Part shown: piece by piece, positions 6,342 to 15,040 of the stretch
Layout: each line of letters starts with the position of its first letter
Numbering within the stretch: the stretch's first letter is position 1
From: Kitasatospora cheerisanensis KCTC 2395
Lineage (GTDB): Bacteria; Actinomycetota; Actinomycetes; Streptomycetales; Streptomycetaceae
Length of the DNA stretch: 64,000 nucleotides
Assembly (NCBI RefSeq): GCF_000696185.1
Contig: NZ_KK853997.1
Span: 4,821,602-4,885,601 of the forward strand
Reading direction: 5' to 3'
Translations under genes and position numbers: made by a program
The notes under the pieces: model-generated
What the model was told of the DNA's origin: nothing
The model's input: only the letters and a program-made list of their open reading frames with translations
The model's database searches: none

Positions 6342-7601
6342 ATGCCAGATCAGCCCCACGAAGCCCACCCGCAACTCTTCACCTGGGAGTTCGCGGCCGA
6401 CCCGTACCCGGCCTACGCCTGGCTGCGGGAGCACGCCCCTGTTCACCGCACCACGCTGCCGAGCGGGGTGGAGGCCTGGCTGGTCACCCGGTACGCGGAC
6501 GCCCGGCAGGCACTGGCCGACGCGCGGCTGTCGAAGAACCCGGCGCACCACAGCGAACAGGCGCACCGCACCGGCCGGGTGGGCATCCCGGGCGAGCGGC
6601 AGGCCGACCTGATGACCCACCTGCTGAACATCGACCCGCCGGACCACACCCGGCTGCGCCGCCTGGTGTCGAAGGCGTTCACGCCGCGCCGGGTCGCCGA
6701 GTTCGAGCCGCGGGTGCAGCAGCTCACCGACCGGCTGATCGACTCGTTCGCGGAGCGCGGCGAGGCCGACCTGATCCACGAGTTCGCCTTCCCGCTGCCG
6801 ATCTACGCGATCTGCGACCTGCTGGGCGTCCCGTCCGAGGACCAGGACGAGCTGTGCGACTGGGCCGGCATGATGCTGCGACACATGAAGCCGGGCCGCC
6901 CCGGCGGCAAGCGCGGGGGAGTGGGCCGCGCGGTCAAGCAGATCCAGGGCTACCTGGCCGACCTGATCCACCGCAAGCGGGCCGACCTCGGCGACGACCT
7001 GATCTCCGGTCTGATCCGGGCCGGCGACCACGGCGAGCACCTGACCGAGAACGAGGCCGCGGCGATGGCCTTCATCCTGCTGTTCGCCGGCTTCGAGACC
7101 ACCATCAACCTGATCGGCAACGGGGTCTACGCGCTGCTCCGGAACCCCGGCCAGCGCACCCTGCTGCAGGACTCGCTGGGGCGCGGCGAGTCCGGGCTGC
7201 TGGCGACCGGCATCGAGGAACTGCTGCGCTACGACGGGCCGGTGGAGCTGGCCACCTGGCGGTTCGCGACCCGGCCGTTGACCATCGGCGGGGTGGACAT
7301 CCCGGTGGGCGACCCGGTGCTGGTGGTGCTGGCCGCGGCGGACCGCGACCCGGAGCGGTTCGCCGCGGAGAACACCCTGGACCTGGCCCGCGCCGACAAT
7401 CCGCACCTGGGATTCGGTCACGGCATCCACTACTGCATCGGCGCGCCGCTGGCCCGGCTCGAAGGGCAGCGCGCGATCGGCACACTGCTGACACGGCTGC
7501 CGGACCTCCAGTTGGCGGCCGATCCCGCCGAACTCCGGTGGCGGGGCGGCCTGATCATGCGCGGGCTGCGCGAACTCCCGGTCTCCTTCACGCCCCGCTG
7601 A
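6342..7601 (+). CDS. Cytochrome P450, CYP107-like
   Basis: A 419-residue cytosolic P450. Conserved parts: I-helix oxygen-activating FAGFETT, K-helix EELLR (ExxR), and heme loop FGHGIHYCIGAPLARLE with the proximal Cys. The substrate-recognition N-terminal region is typical of class I bacterial enzymes, which need a separate ferredoxin and reductase; none is adjacent. The position between mazG and the rpf gene matches, from memory, the conserved CYP107U-type P450 of Streptomyces that has been linked to sporulation, so it is more likely core than part of the peptide locus 1.7 kb upstream. The substrate is unknown. Confidence 0.88.
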   Translation: MPDQPHEAHPQLFTWEFAADPYPAYAWLREHAPVHRTTLPSGVEAWLVTRYADARQALADARLSKNPAHHSEQAHRTGRVGIPGERQADLMTHLLNIDPPDHTRLRRLVSKAFTPRRVAEFEPRVQQLTDRLIDSFAERGEADLIHEFAFPLPIYAICDLLGVPSEDQDELCDWAGMMLRHMKPGRPGGKRGGVGRAVKQIQGYLADLIHRKRADLGDDLISGLIRAGDHGEHLTENEAAAMAFILLFAGFETTINLIGNGVYALLRNPGQRTLLQDSLGRGESGLLATGIEELLRYDGPVELATWRFATRPLTIGGVDIPVGDPVLVVLAAADRDPERFAAENTLDLARADNPHLGFGHGIHYCIGAPLARLEGQRAIGTLLTRLPDLQLAADPAELRWRGGLIMRGLRELPVSFTPR

Positions 7602-7784
7602 CCCGGTTTCGGAGGCCCCGGACCCGGCCCCAGCACGGCACTGTCCGCACCCCCGCCGGGGGCGCGCGATGCGCCCCGTCCGGGGCGATTCCGGACATAC
7701 GTGGACGGTTTGTGCACGAGAAGTGAAGGTCCGTAATTTCGACGTGATACCGGTGATATGAGCTTGTGATTGCTCGTCAGCTCT

Positions 7785-8020
7785 GCTTACTCTCCGATTT
7801 GCCCGCAGCTGCGGGCCCCGAACGCGGCACGCCGAATCCTGTCCACCGCGCCCTCGGGACACCGACCAGACCCGGACAGGAGCGGGGGACCCAAGTGTGA
7901 ACGCCGTAGTCCCCACGGCTTGGGGTGAAGCCGCCGGGGAGCGGACGCAACCGCGTCCGGTCCCGCCGGCGGCCGGGCCAGCCTCCCGGTCCGAACCCGA
8001 CAGCTCACCTCGCAGGCGTG
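7785..8020 (+). ncRNA. ydaO-type c-di-AMP riboswitch
   Basis: The leader of the rpf gene contains the conserved blocks of the ydaO/yuaA class in the right order: GCCGAATCCTGTCC at 7831-7844, ACAGGAGCGGGGGACCCAA at 7876-7894, GGGGTGAAGCC near 7922, and CCGAACCCGACAGCTCACCT at 7991-8010 followed by CGCAGGC. Members of this class bind cyclic di-AMP and, in actinomycetes, typically precede cell-wall hydrolase and rpf genes. The exact ends are approximate. Ligand binding is expected to lower expression of the downstream gene. Confidence 0.88.
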
Positions 8021-8035
8021 CGGAGAGGAAGCACC

Positions 8036-8737
8036 ATGCTGTTCACCGGCACCGGCCGTCATCGTCGTAGTACCAAGGCCGAGAAGGTCGTCGCCGCCGC
8101 CGGCGTCGCCTCCGTCGGTCTCGCCCTGCCCCTGCTCTCCGCCACCGGAGCGGCAGCCGCGCCCGCCGACACCTGGGACCGCGTCGCCCAGTGCGAGAGC
8201 GGCGGCAACTGGGGCATCAACACCGGAAACGGGTACTACGGCGGCCTGCAGTTCTCCTCCTCCACCTGGCGCGCCTACGGCGGCGGCCAGTACGCCCCCA
8301 GCGCCGACCAGGCGTCCCGCTCCCAGCAGATCGCGGTCGCCGAGCGGGTGCTCGCCTCCCAGGGCCCCGGCGCCTGGCCGGTCTGCTCCGGCAAGGCCGG
8401 ACTGACCAAGGGCGGCGGCAGCTCCCAGGACACCGCCTCCCGCTCCCAGCAGCGCGCGGCCGCCCCCAAGGCGGCCCAGCAGCAGGCGCCGAAGACCAAC
8501 AAGGCCCCGCAGACCGCCAAGACCCCGAAGCAGGCCCCCGCGCAGAGCGCCCCGGCCGCCAAGCAGCAGCCGCAGAACGGCGCCGCCGGCTACACCGTCC
8601 AGGACGGCGACACGCTGTCCGGGATCGCCGCCGCCCGGAACGTCACCGGCGGCTGGGAGCAGCTGTACCAGGCCAACCGCGGCGTGATCGGCGCGAACCC
8701 GGACCTGATCGTCCCCGGCCAGGTGCTCTCGCTCTGA
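8036..8737 (+). CDS. rpfA: Resuscitation-promoting factor, Rpf + LysM
   Basis: A 233-residue secreted muralytic enzyme. The signal peptide ends near ATGAAAAAPADT. The Rpf lysozyme-like domain (about residues 43-120) starts TWDRVAQCESGGNW, where the Glu is catalytic, and has GYYGGLQFSSSTW. A Gln/Ala/Lys-rich linker (residues 130-183) leads to a C-terminal LysM peptidoglycan-binding domain (YTVQDGDTLSGIAAARNV). The ATG at 8036 is chosen over an earlier in-frame codon because it follows GGAGAGGA and the signal peptide begins there; the earlier reading would run through the riboswitch. It cleaves peptidoglycan during spore germination and growth, under c-di-AMP control. Confidence 0.92.
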   Translation: MLFTGTGRHRRSTKAEKVVAAAGVASVGLALPLLSATGAAAAPADTWDRVAQCESGGNWGINTGNGYYGGLQFSSSTWRAYGGGQYAPSADQASRSQQIAVAERVLASQGPGAWPVCSGKAGLTKGGGSSQDTASRSQQRAAAPKAAQQQAPKTNKAPQTAKTPKQAPAQSAPAAKQQPQNGAAGYTVQDGDTLSGIAAARNVTGGWEQLYQANRGVIGANPDLIVPGQVLSL

Positions 8738-8773
8738 CGCCCCGGGCCGAGCACACCACGGTCTGACGATCCG

Positions 8774-8818
8774 TCCGCTCCGGGCGCGCGCAGCGCAGTT
8801 CGCGCCGCCCGGGGCGGA
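8774..8818 (+). terminator. Terminator-like hairpin after rpfA
   Basis: Arms 8774-8786 and 8806-8818 form a 13-bp stem with one G:U pair; the loop can form an inner GC stem. It separates rpfA from the enolase promoter region. Confidence 0.6.
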
Positions 8819-8962
8819 CCGTCGGCGGGCAAACAGGTGAACTACCAGTGAGTAGCGGGGCCACACCGTGAGACGAGGCCCGGCCGGGCGTGGCCGCGAG
8901 GCGGTCTGCGGCTAGGCTCAGGTCGTAACGACCACACATCCGCTTCCGCTAGGAGATGCCTC

Positions 8963-10252
8963 GTGCCGTCCATTGATGTCGTCGTAGCCCGTGAGATCCT
9001 CGACTCCCGCGGCAACCCCACGGTCGAGGTCGAGGTCGGTCTCGACGACGGCAGCACCGGCCGCGCGGCTGTCCCGTCGGGTGCCTCCACCGGCGCCTTC
9101 GAGGCGCTGGAGCTCCGCGACGGCGACAAGAACCGCTACTTCGGCAAGGGCGTCGAGAAGGCCGTCCTCGCCGTCATCGAGCAGATCGGCCCCGAGCTGG
9201 TCGGCTACGACGCCACCGAGCAGCGCCTGATCGACCAGGCCATGCTCGACCTGGACGCGACCCCGGACAAGTCCTCGCTCGGCGCCAACGCGATCCTCGG
9301 CGTCTCGCTCGCCGTCGCGCACGCCGCCTCCGAGGCCAGCGACCTGCCGCTGTTCCGCTACCTGGGCGGCCCGAACGCCCACGTGCTGCCGGTCCCGATG
9401 ATGAACATCCTCAACGGCGGCTCGCACGCGGACTCCAACGTCGACATCCAGGAGTTCATGATCGCCCCGATCGGCGCGGAGTCCTTCTCCGAGGCCGTCC
9501 GCTGGGGCGTCGAGGTCTACCACACCCTCAAGGGCGTGCTGAAGGAGCGCGGGCTCTCCACCGGCCTGGGCGACGAGGGCGGCTTCGCCCCGAACCTGGA
9601 CTCCAACCGCGAGGCCCTCGACCTCATCACCGAGGCCATCAAGAAGGCCGGCTACACCCCGGGCAAGGACATCGCGCTCGCCCTGGACGTCGCCGCGTCC
9701 GAGTTCTACAAGGACGGCGCCTACCAGTTCGAGGGCAAGGCCCTGTCGGCCGCCGAGCTGATCGAGTACTACGCCGAGCTGGTCGCCGCCTACCCGCTGG
9801 TCTCCATCGAGGACCCGCTGGACGAGTCCGACTGGGACGGCTGGAAGGCCATCACCGACAAGCTCGGCGACAAGGTCCAGCTGGTCGGCGACGACCTGTT
9901 CGTCACCAACCCGGAGCGCCTGCGCAAGGGCATCGAGACCGGCACCGCCAACGCGCTGCTGGTCAAGGTCAACCAGATCGGCTCGCTCACCGAGACCCTG
10001 GACGCCGTCGAGCTGGCCCAGCGCAACGGCTACCGCTGCATGATGTCGCACCGCTCCGGCGAGACCGAGGACGTCACCATCGCCGACCTCGCCGTCGCCA
10101 CCAACTGCGGCCAGATCAAGACCGGCGCCCCGGCCCGCTCCGAGCGCGTCGCCAAGTACAACCAGCTGCTGCGCATCGAGGAGATCCTCGACGACGCCGC
10201 CGAGTACGCGGGCCGCTCGGCGTTCCCGCGCTTCCGCTCTGCGGAGAAGTAA
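8963..10252 (+). CDS. eno: Enolase
   Basis: A 429-residue phosphopyruvate hydratase converting 2-phosphoglycerate to phosphoenolpyruvate in glycolysis. Diagnostic segments are ILDSRGNPTVEVEV, the loop GASTGAFEALELRDGD, metal ligands in LALDVAASEFY, SIEDPLDESDW and VGDDLFVTNPERL, catalytic Lys in LLVKVNQIGSLTET, and the signature MSHRSGETEDVTIADLAVA. The length is normal for the family. It starts with GTG behind AGGAGATG; a TAGGCT -10 element lies near 8915. It heads the eno-divIC-DUF501-ppx set, although a strong hairpin separates it from divIC. Confidence 0.97.
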   Translation: MPSIDVVVAREILDSRGNPTVEVEVGLDDGSTGRAAVPSGASTGAFEALELRDGDKNRYFGKGVEKAVLAVIEQIGPELVGYDATEQRLIDQAMLDLDATPDKSSLGANAILGVSLAVAHAASEASDLPLFRYLGGPNAHVLPVPMMNILNGGSHADSNVDIQEFMIAPIGAESFSEAVRWGVEVYHTLKGVLKERGLSTGLGDEGGFAPNLDSNREALDLITEAIKKAGYTPGKDIALALDVAASEFYKDGAYQFEGKALSAAELIEYYAELVAAYPLVSIEDPLDESDWDGWKAITDKLGDKVQLVGDDLFVTNPERLRKGIETGTANALLVKVNQIGSLTETLDAVELAQRNGYRCMMSHRSGETEDVTIADLAVATNCGQIKTGAPARSERVAKYNQLLRIEEILDDAAEYAGRSAFPRFRSAEK

Positions 10253-10341
10253 GCACAGTCGCTCCGCGGCCAAGTGAGCAGAGCCGCTCCGCGGACAAGC
10301 AGGCCCCGCGAGGGCCGAACGAGCCGCTGAGCCTGTTGTGA

Positions 10342-10386
10342 CCGGTGCCCCGGCCTCCACCGCGTAGGGTGGGGCCGGGGCACCGG
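10342..10386 (+). terminator. Long hairpin between eno and divIC
   Basis: Arms starting CCGGTGCCCCGGCC (10342-10355) and ending GGCCGGGGCACCGG (10373-10386) pair perfectly and continue inward past one bulge. The stem ends 22 bases before the divIC start, so it may terminate eno transcripts or attenuate divIC. Confidence 0.65.
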
Positions 10387-10408
10387 CATGCGCAGGAGGG
10401 GCGACCAG

Positions 10409-10846
10409 ATGGCCAAGTGGAGAATTCCCGGACTGGCGGCGCGCCCGCGCTTCACCAGCCGGGCCACCGTGCTGGTGCTCGTGCTGTGCTCGCTGGTGGC
10501 GATCCTCGCCTACCCGACCCGGCAGTACATCGCGCAGCGCGCGGAGATCGCCGACCAGCGGGCCAAGGCCGAGCACGCCCGCCAGCAGGTCGACGAGCTG
10601 CGCCGGGCCAAGGCCCGCTGGCAGGACCCGGAGTACGTCAAGGCGCAGGCCCGGGACCGGCTGCACTACGCGCTGCCCGGCGAGACCCCGTTCGTCTCGG
10701 TCGCCCCGCCGCCCGCGCCGGGCGACAAGCAGTCCCCGGCGGACGCCGCCGGCCGGCCCAAGGCGGTCCGGCCCTGGTACTCCGCCTTCTGGGACTCGGT
10801 CGACGCCGCCGACACCGCCCTCGCCGCGCCGCCCGGCCGGCCCTGA
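10409..10846 (+). CDS. divIC: Septum formation initiator, DivIC/FtsB-like
   Basis: A 145-residue bitopic membrane protein. One transmembrane helix (residues 19-38, RATVLVLVLCSLVAILAYP) is followed by a periplasmic coiled coil (residues 42-72, QRAEIADQRAKAEHARQQVDE) and the family motif ARWQDPEYVKAQARDRLHYA. It works with FtsL and FtsQ in the divisome, which in this group is needed for sporulation septa. The ATG at 10409 follows AGGAGGGG; an ATG 21 bases upstream is in frame but lies at the hairpin foot. The C-terminal 50 residues are Pro/Ala-rich and not conserved. The stop codon begins a TGACGCCCCGTCA palindrome. Confidence 0.9.
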   Translation: MAKWRIPGLAARPRFTSRATVLVLVLCSLVAILAYPTRQYIAQRAEIADQRAKAEHARQQVDELRRAKARWQDPEYVKAQARDRLHYALPGETPFVSVAPPPAPGDKQSPADAAGRPKAVRPWYSAFWDSVDAADTALAAPPGRP

Positions 10847-10905
10847 CGCCCCGTCACCCCAGCCGTTCCCCCCCATCCGTCCCCCACCTGACGAACAGAC
10901 TCCTG

Positions 10906-11571
10906 ATGAGCAACCAGAACCCTCCCGCGTCCGACGCACCCGCCGTCTCCGACCACGACGTCGCCGCCATCGCCGCCCAGCTCGGCCGGGTGCCGCGCGG
11001 GCTGCGCGCCGTCGCCCACCGCTGCCCCTGCGGCAACCCGGACGTGGTGGAGACCGCGCCCCGGCTGCCCGACGGCACCCCGTTCCCGACGCTCTACTAC
11101 CTGACCTGCCCCAAGGCCGCCTCGCTGATCGGCACCCTGGAGGCGGACGGCGTGATGAAGGAGCAGACGGCCCGGCTCGCCGAGGACCCCGAGCTCGCCG
11201 ACAAGTACCGCGCCGCGCACGAGGACTACATCGCCCGCCGGGACGCCGTCGAGGTGCTGGAGGGCTTCCCGAGCGCCGGCGGCATGCCGGACCGGGTCAA
11301 GTGCCTGCACGTGCTGGTCGGCCACTCGCTGGCGGCCGGCGAGGGCGTCAACCCGCTGGGCGACGAGGCGATCGGCATGCTGGAGGAGTGGTGGGCCAAG
11401 GGCCCGTGCGTCAGCCCCGCCGAGGTCGAGGCCGCCGGTGAGCGGGTCGCCCGCAACCGCGCCAAGGCCGAGGACCACGCCGCGGTGATCGCCGCCAAGG
11501 AGGCGCTGAGCGCCGAGCGCGCCGCCGCCCGCAAGGCCGCCGAGGAAGCCGGGGAGGGCGACGAGTCGTGA
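10906..11571 (+). CDS. DUF501 family protein
   Basis: A 221-residue conserved actinobacterial protein, always reported beside divIC and ppx. RVPRGLRAVAHRCPCGNPDV then TAPRLPDGTPFPTLYYLTCP and CLHVLVGHSLAAGEGVNPLGDE are its signature blocks; paired Cys and His residues could bind a metal. The last 45 residues are a charged Ala/Lys/Glu helix. No function is established. The start ATG has no good ribosome binding site, and the last codons overlap the start of the exopolyphosphatase gene by 4 bp, so the two are translationally coupled. Confidence 0.88.
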   Translation: MSNQNPPASDAPAVSDHDVAAIAAQLGRVPRGLRAVAHRCPCGNPDVVETAPRLPDGTPFPTLYYLTCPKAASLIGTLEADGVMKEQTARLAEDPELADKYRAAHEDYIARRDAVEVLEGFPSAGGMPDRVKCLHVLVGHSLAAGEGVNPLGDEAIGMLEEWWAKGPCVSPAEVEAAGERVARNRAKAEDHAAVIAAKEALSAERAAARKAAEEAGEGDES

Positions 11572-12503
11572 CCGCCACCCGGGTCGCCGCCATCGACTGC
11601 GGCACCAACTCGATCCGCCTGCTGATCGCCGACCTCGACCCCGAGACCGGCGAGATCACCGACCTCGACCGGCGGATGCTGATCGTCCGGCTCGGCCAGG
11701 GCGTGGACCGGACCGGCCGGCTGCACCCCGAGGCGCTGGCCCGCACCTTCGCCGCCTGCCGCGAGTACGCGGAGGTCATCGCCGCGCACGGCGTCGGCCC
11801 GGACCGGATCCGGATGGTCGCCACCTCGGCCTCCCGGGACGCCGAGAACGCCGCCGAGTTCACCGCCGGGGTCAAGGAGATCCTCGGCATCACCCCGAGC
11901 GTGGTCAGCGGCGACGAGGAGGCCCGGCTCTCCTTCACCGGCGCCACCCGCGAGCTGCTCGGCGGCCCGCACCGCCCGCCGTACCTGGTGTTCGACCTGG
12001 GCGGCGGCTCCACCGAGTTCGTGCTCGGCGAGCAGGACGTGCGGGCCGCGCACTCGATGGACATCGGCTGCGTGCGGATGACGGAGCGTCACTTCGCGGG
12101 CGGGCAGCCCACCGAGGAGCAGATCGCCGCCGCCCGGGCCGACATCCGGGCCGCGCTGGACACCGTCGCGCAGAGCGTCCCGCTGGCCGAGGGCGCCACC
12201 CTGGTCGGCCTGGCCGGCACCGTCACCACCGTCGCCGGGATCGCGCTGGAACTGCCCGGCTACGACTCCGAGCGGATCCACCACGCGGTGCTGAGCGTCG
12301 AGCAGGTGCGGGAGACCGCGCAGTGGCTGCTGCACTCCTCGCACGCCGAGCGGGCCGCCGTCCCCGTGATGCACCCCGGCCGGGTCGACGTGATCGCGGC
12401 CGGCGCGCTGGTGCTGCTGGAGATCATGGAGCGCACCGGGGCCGCCGAACTGCTGGTCTCGGAGCACGACATCCTGGACGGCATCGCCTGGTCGATCGCC
12501 TGA
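11568..12503 (+). CDS. ppx: Ppx/GppA-type exopolyphosphatase
   Basis: A 311-residue member of the ASKHA phosphotransferase fold, hydrolysing polyphosphate or pppGpp. The phosphate loops are IDCGTNSIRLLIADL at residues 9-23 and FDLGGGSTEFVLGE at about 143-156. The short length is that of the actinobacterial single-domain form without the HD-like C-terminal part. GTG start overlapping the stop of the DUF501 gene (GTGA). The role in phosphate storage or stringent signalling is from the family; which substrate is preferred cannot be told from sequence. Confidence 0.9.
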   Translation: MTATRVAAIDCGTNSIRLLIADLDPETGEITDLDRRMLIVRLGQGVDRTGRLHPEALARTFAACREYAEVIAAHGVGPDRIRMVATSASRDAENAAEFTAGVKEILGITPSVVSGDEEARLSFTGATRELLGGPHRPPYLVFDLGGGSTEFVLGEQDVRAAHSMDIGCVRMTERHFAGGQPTEEQIAAARADIRAALDTVAQSVPLAEGATLVGLAGTVTTVAGIALELPGYDSERIHHAVLSVEQVRETAQWLLHSSHAERAAVPVMHPGRVDVIAAGALVLLEIMERTGAAELLVSEHDILDGIAWSIA

Positions 12504-12514
12504 CCCGGACGCCG

Positions 12515-12562
12515 CGGGAGGCCCTCGCCACGGGTGCCGGAAGGCCCGGCGGGGGCCTCCCG
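12515..12562 (+). terminator. Terminator-like hairpin after ppx
   Basis: Exact arms 12515-12524 and 12553-12562 (CGGGAGGCCC and its complement) with a 28-base loop that can fold further. It closes the divIC-DUF501-ppx operon. Confidence 0.5.
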
Positions 12563-12583
12563 GCGTGTCGCCGCAAGAAGCTT

Positions 12584-12599
12584 CGTGAATTTCTTCACA
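12584..12599. promoter_or_regulatory. Rex-like operator, distal site
   Basis: CGTGAATTTCTTCACA matches the Streptomyces Rex consensus TGTGAA-N4-TTCACA at 11 of 12 half-site positions. It lies 328 bp before the ndh start, consistent with a distal promoter of the NADH dehydrogenase gene, a known Rex-controlled gene in Streptomyces. Confidence 0.6.
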
Positions 12600-12874
12600 T
12601 GCCGATCGGGCCTTTCGGCCCAGCGCGGTGTCCGGTCCGTCCGATATGTGGGACCGAAGGCACCCGGGGCGGGTCGTTCATGGGATCGCAGGCAACCCGG
12701 CGTTCACGCCGCAGAAATCGAAACCCCACTCGGGAACCCGTGCGGCGCAAGGATCGTTGCTGCTCAGCGCGGCACTGAGTGCCCCGCCGGTCGCCGCGGG
12801 CGTCCGGCCGGGCGGGTGGAACACCTCCGGGCCGGAAATGTGGGCGCGCAGTGTAGCACCCGGTGTCCAGGAGC

Positions 12875-12893
12875 TTGTGACGGGCCTCACGAA
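12875..12893. promoter_or_regulatory. Rex-like operator, proximal site
   Basis: TTGTGACGGGCCTCACGAA is a dyad with TTGTGA and TCACGAA halves at Rex spacing, ending 33 bp before the ndh ATG. It is weaker than the distal site. Together they suggest two NADH/NAD-responsive promoters. Confidence 0.5.
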
Positions 12894-12926
12894 TGGTCCG
12901 TCAGGCGGGGGTGGATACTTTCGGAT

Positions 12927-14291
12927 ATGAGCACCACGGAGCGTCCTCGCATCCTCATTGTCGGCGGTGGTTACGTCGGCCTGTATGCCGCGATGCGCAT
13001 CCTCAAGAAGATGCGCTACGGCGAAGCGACCGTCACGGTCGTCGACCCGCGGTCGTACATGACGTACCTGCCCTTCCTCCCGGAGGCGGCCGGCGGCAAC
13101 GTCGCCCCCCGCAACCTCGTCGCGCCGCTGCGCAGCGCCCTGAAGAAGGCGGAGGTGCTCACCGGTCACGTGACCGAGGTGGACCACGCCCGCAAGGTCG
13201 CCACCATCCAGCCCGCGGCGGGCGACTCCTACGAACTGCCCTTCGAGTACCTGGTCGTGGCGACCGGCTCGGTCTCCCGCACCTTCCCGATCCCGGGCCT
13301 GGCGGAGCACGGCATCGGCATGAAGACGGTGGAAGAGGCGATCAGCCTCCGCAACCACGTCATGGCGCAGCTGGACAAGGCCGAGTCGACCACCGACGAG
13401 GACGTCCGCCGCAAGGCGCTGACCTTCGTCGTCATCGGCGGCGGCTTCGCCGGCATCGAGACGGTCGCCGAGATCGAGGACATGGCGCGCGACGCCGCCA
13501 AGATCTACAAGACCGTCAGCCGCGACGACATGCGCTTCATCGTGGTGGAGGCGGCCAACCGCATCCTCCCCGAGATGGGCCCGGACCTGGGTCTGTGGAC
13601 CAAGGGCCGCCTGGAGGAGCGCAACATCGAGGTCTACATCGAGACCTCGATGGACTCCTGCGTCGACCAGCACGTGGTGCTGAAGAACGGCATGGAGTTC
13701 GACGCCTCCACCATCGTGTGGACCGCCGGCGTGAAGCCGAACCCGGTCGTCAACCGCTTCGGTCTGCCGCTCGGCCCGCGCGGCCACGTCGACACCAAGC
13801 CGACCCTGCAGGTCCAGGGCTTCGACTACGTGTGGGCGGCCGGCGACAACGCCCAGGTCCCCGACCTGGCCGCCGGTGAGGGCGCCTGGTGCCCGCCGAA
13901 CGCGCAGCACGCCGTCCGTCAGGCCGCCGTCCTCGGCGACAACGTGGTGGCCGGCATGCGCGGCTTCCCGCAGGCCGAGTACAAGCACAAGAACCTCGGT
14001 GCGGTGGCCGGCCTCGGCCTGCACAAGGGCGTGGCGATCCTGTTCGGCAAGGTCAAGCTCAAGGGCCGCCTCGCCTGGTACTTCCACCGCCTGTACCACG
14101 GCGCGATGGTCCCCACCATGAACCGCAAGATCCGGGTCTTCACCGACTGGACGCTGGCGATGTTCCTCAAGCGCGAGACCGTCGGCCTCTCGGAGATGGA
14201 GAAGCCGTTCGACGCCTTCCAGGAGGCGTCCGCTCCGCCGAAGCCCGCCGCCGCGGCCGAGCCCAAGAAGGAACTCGCCGCCAGCAAGTAA
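12927..14291 (+). CDS. ndh: Type II NADH dehydrogenase
   Basis: A 454-residue single-subunit NADH:menaquinone oxidoreductase bound peripherally to the membrane; it does not pump protons. The FAD-binding Rossmann motif is ILIVGGGYVGLYAAMRIL at the N-terminus, the NADH-binding motif is VVIGGGFAGIETVAEIEDM around residue 170, and WAAGDNAQVPDL is the second FAD contact. The C-terminal region (GRLAWYFHRLYHGAMVPT then MNRKIRVFTDW) is amphipathic and membrane-attaching. The final 25 residues are Ala/Pro/Lys-rich and specific to this lineage. The ATG at 12927 gives the canonical N-terminus. The Rex-like sites upstream imply induction when NADH is high. Confidence 0.94.
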   Translation: MSTTERPRILIVGGGYVGLYAAMRILKKMRYGEATVTVVDPRSYMTYLPFLPEAAGGNVAPRNLVAPLRSALKKAEVLTGHVTEVDHARKVATIQPAAGDSYELPFEYLVVATGSVSRTFPIPGLAEHGIGMKTVEEAISLRNHVMAQLDKAESTTDEDVRRKALTFVVIGGGFAGIETVAEIEDMARDAAKIYKTVSRDDMRFIVVEAANRILPEMGPDLGLWTKGRLEERNIEVYIETSMDSCVDQHVVLKNGMEFDASTIVWTAGVKPNPVVNRFGLPLGPRGHVDTKPTLQVQGFDYVWAAGDNAQVPDLAAGEGAWCPPNAQHAVRQAAVLGDNVVAGMRGFPQAEYKHKNLGAVAGLGLHKGVAILFGKVKLKGRLAWYFHRLYHGAMVPTMNRKIRVFTDWTLAMFLKRETVGLSEMEKPFDAFQEASAPPKPAAAAEPKKELAASK

Positions 14292-14413
14292 GCGGCAGGA
14301 CCCGACACTTCGGGTACGAGTCGGAGGCCCTCCGCCCGGCAATGCCGCCGGACCACGTCCTCCGTGGTGCTCAGCCGGCCCTGCGCCGGGCGGAGTACAG
14401 CAATCGGTTGACG

Positions 14414-14444
14414 AAGGCCCCCACCCCCGCCGGGTGGGGGCCTT
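14414..14444. terminator. Bidirectional terminator, ndh / minus-strand gene
   Basis: Arms AAGGCCCCCACCC (14414-14426) and 14432-14444 pair perfectly over a CCGCC loop. It lies between convergent genes and can serve both. Confidence 0.8.
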
Positions 14445-14464
14445 CGGGCGTTCCCGGGCCGCCG

Positions 14465-14908
14465 TCAGCCCTGATCGGCGGGCGCGGTGCGGTCGTTCAG
14501 GCGCTCGTGGCGCTGGCGGGCGGCCTGCGGGGTGCCGAGGCCGAGGCCGAAGGCGATCTCCTGCCAGGTCATCCCGCGGCCGCGGGCCATGGTGAGCAAC
14601 CCGGCCTCCAGCTCGTCGAGTTCGGCCCGGACCAGGGGGAGCAGGGTGAGCGCGGCCGTCACGTCGGCCCGGTCGACCTCGGGCTCGCCCTCCTCGGCGA
14701 GGGCGGCGCCGCTGAGCAGGAAGGCGACCAGCCGGACCGCCTCGTGCGGGCCGAGCATCGCGGGGTTGGTCTGGCGGCGGCGCTGCTCGTCGGTGGCGGC
14801 GTGCCGCTCGGCGATCCGGAACAGCGAGGTGTAGACGCGCTGGGTGCGGGCGGCCTCCGCGTCCGGCGGGGAGAACGGGTCGGCGGGCTGCTGCGAGGAG
14901 TCGGTCAT
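14465..14908 (-). CDS. Small putative DNA-binding protein
   Basis: A 147-residue protein with a helix-turn-helix-like C-terminus: GMTWQEIAFGLGLGTPQAAR then QRHERL resembles the sigma-70 region 4/MerR-like turn. The N-terminal part is charged and helical (TSLFRIAERHAATDEQRRRQ) with a central helix (HEAVRLVAFLLSGAALAEEG) that may mediate dimerisation. The ATG at 14906-14908 is the first start after the tRNA gene region; longer readings would run into the tRNA. It is a conserved hypothetical protein of streptomycetes, located between ndh and bldA. The target is unknown. Confidence 0.72.
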   Translation of the reverse strand: MTDSSQQPADPFSPPDAEAARTQRVYTSLFRIAERHAATDEQRRRQTNPAMLGPHEAVRLVAFLLSGAALAEEGEPEVDRADVTAALTLLPLVRAELDELEAGLLTMARGRGMTWQEIAFGLGLGTPQAARQRHERLNDRTAPADQG

Positions 14909-15040
14909 GGGCCCAGCATGCGCCGGTGAACGGCCGAGCGTCAACGGAATTGGTTGAACAGATCGTTCACTTCGTCCTGCCGGTGCGGCCCGGATCGCTG
15001 TAATCGGGCCATCACCGCAGGTCACGGTGGTTGTGCAGAC

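Noticed and set aside
6342..7601. P450 as part of the peptide locus (biarylitide-like)
   Set aside because: Separated by mazG and a minus-strand gene, and its place beside rpfA matches a conserved Streptomyces arrangement; the peptide has no Y/W-x-Y/W/H core as in P450-crosslinked peptides.
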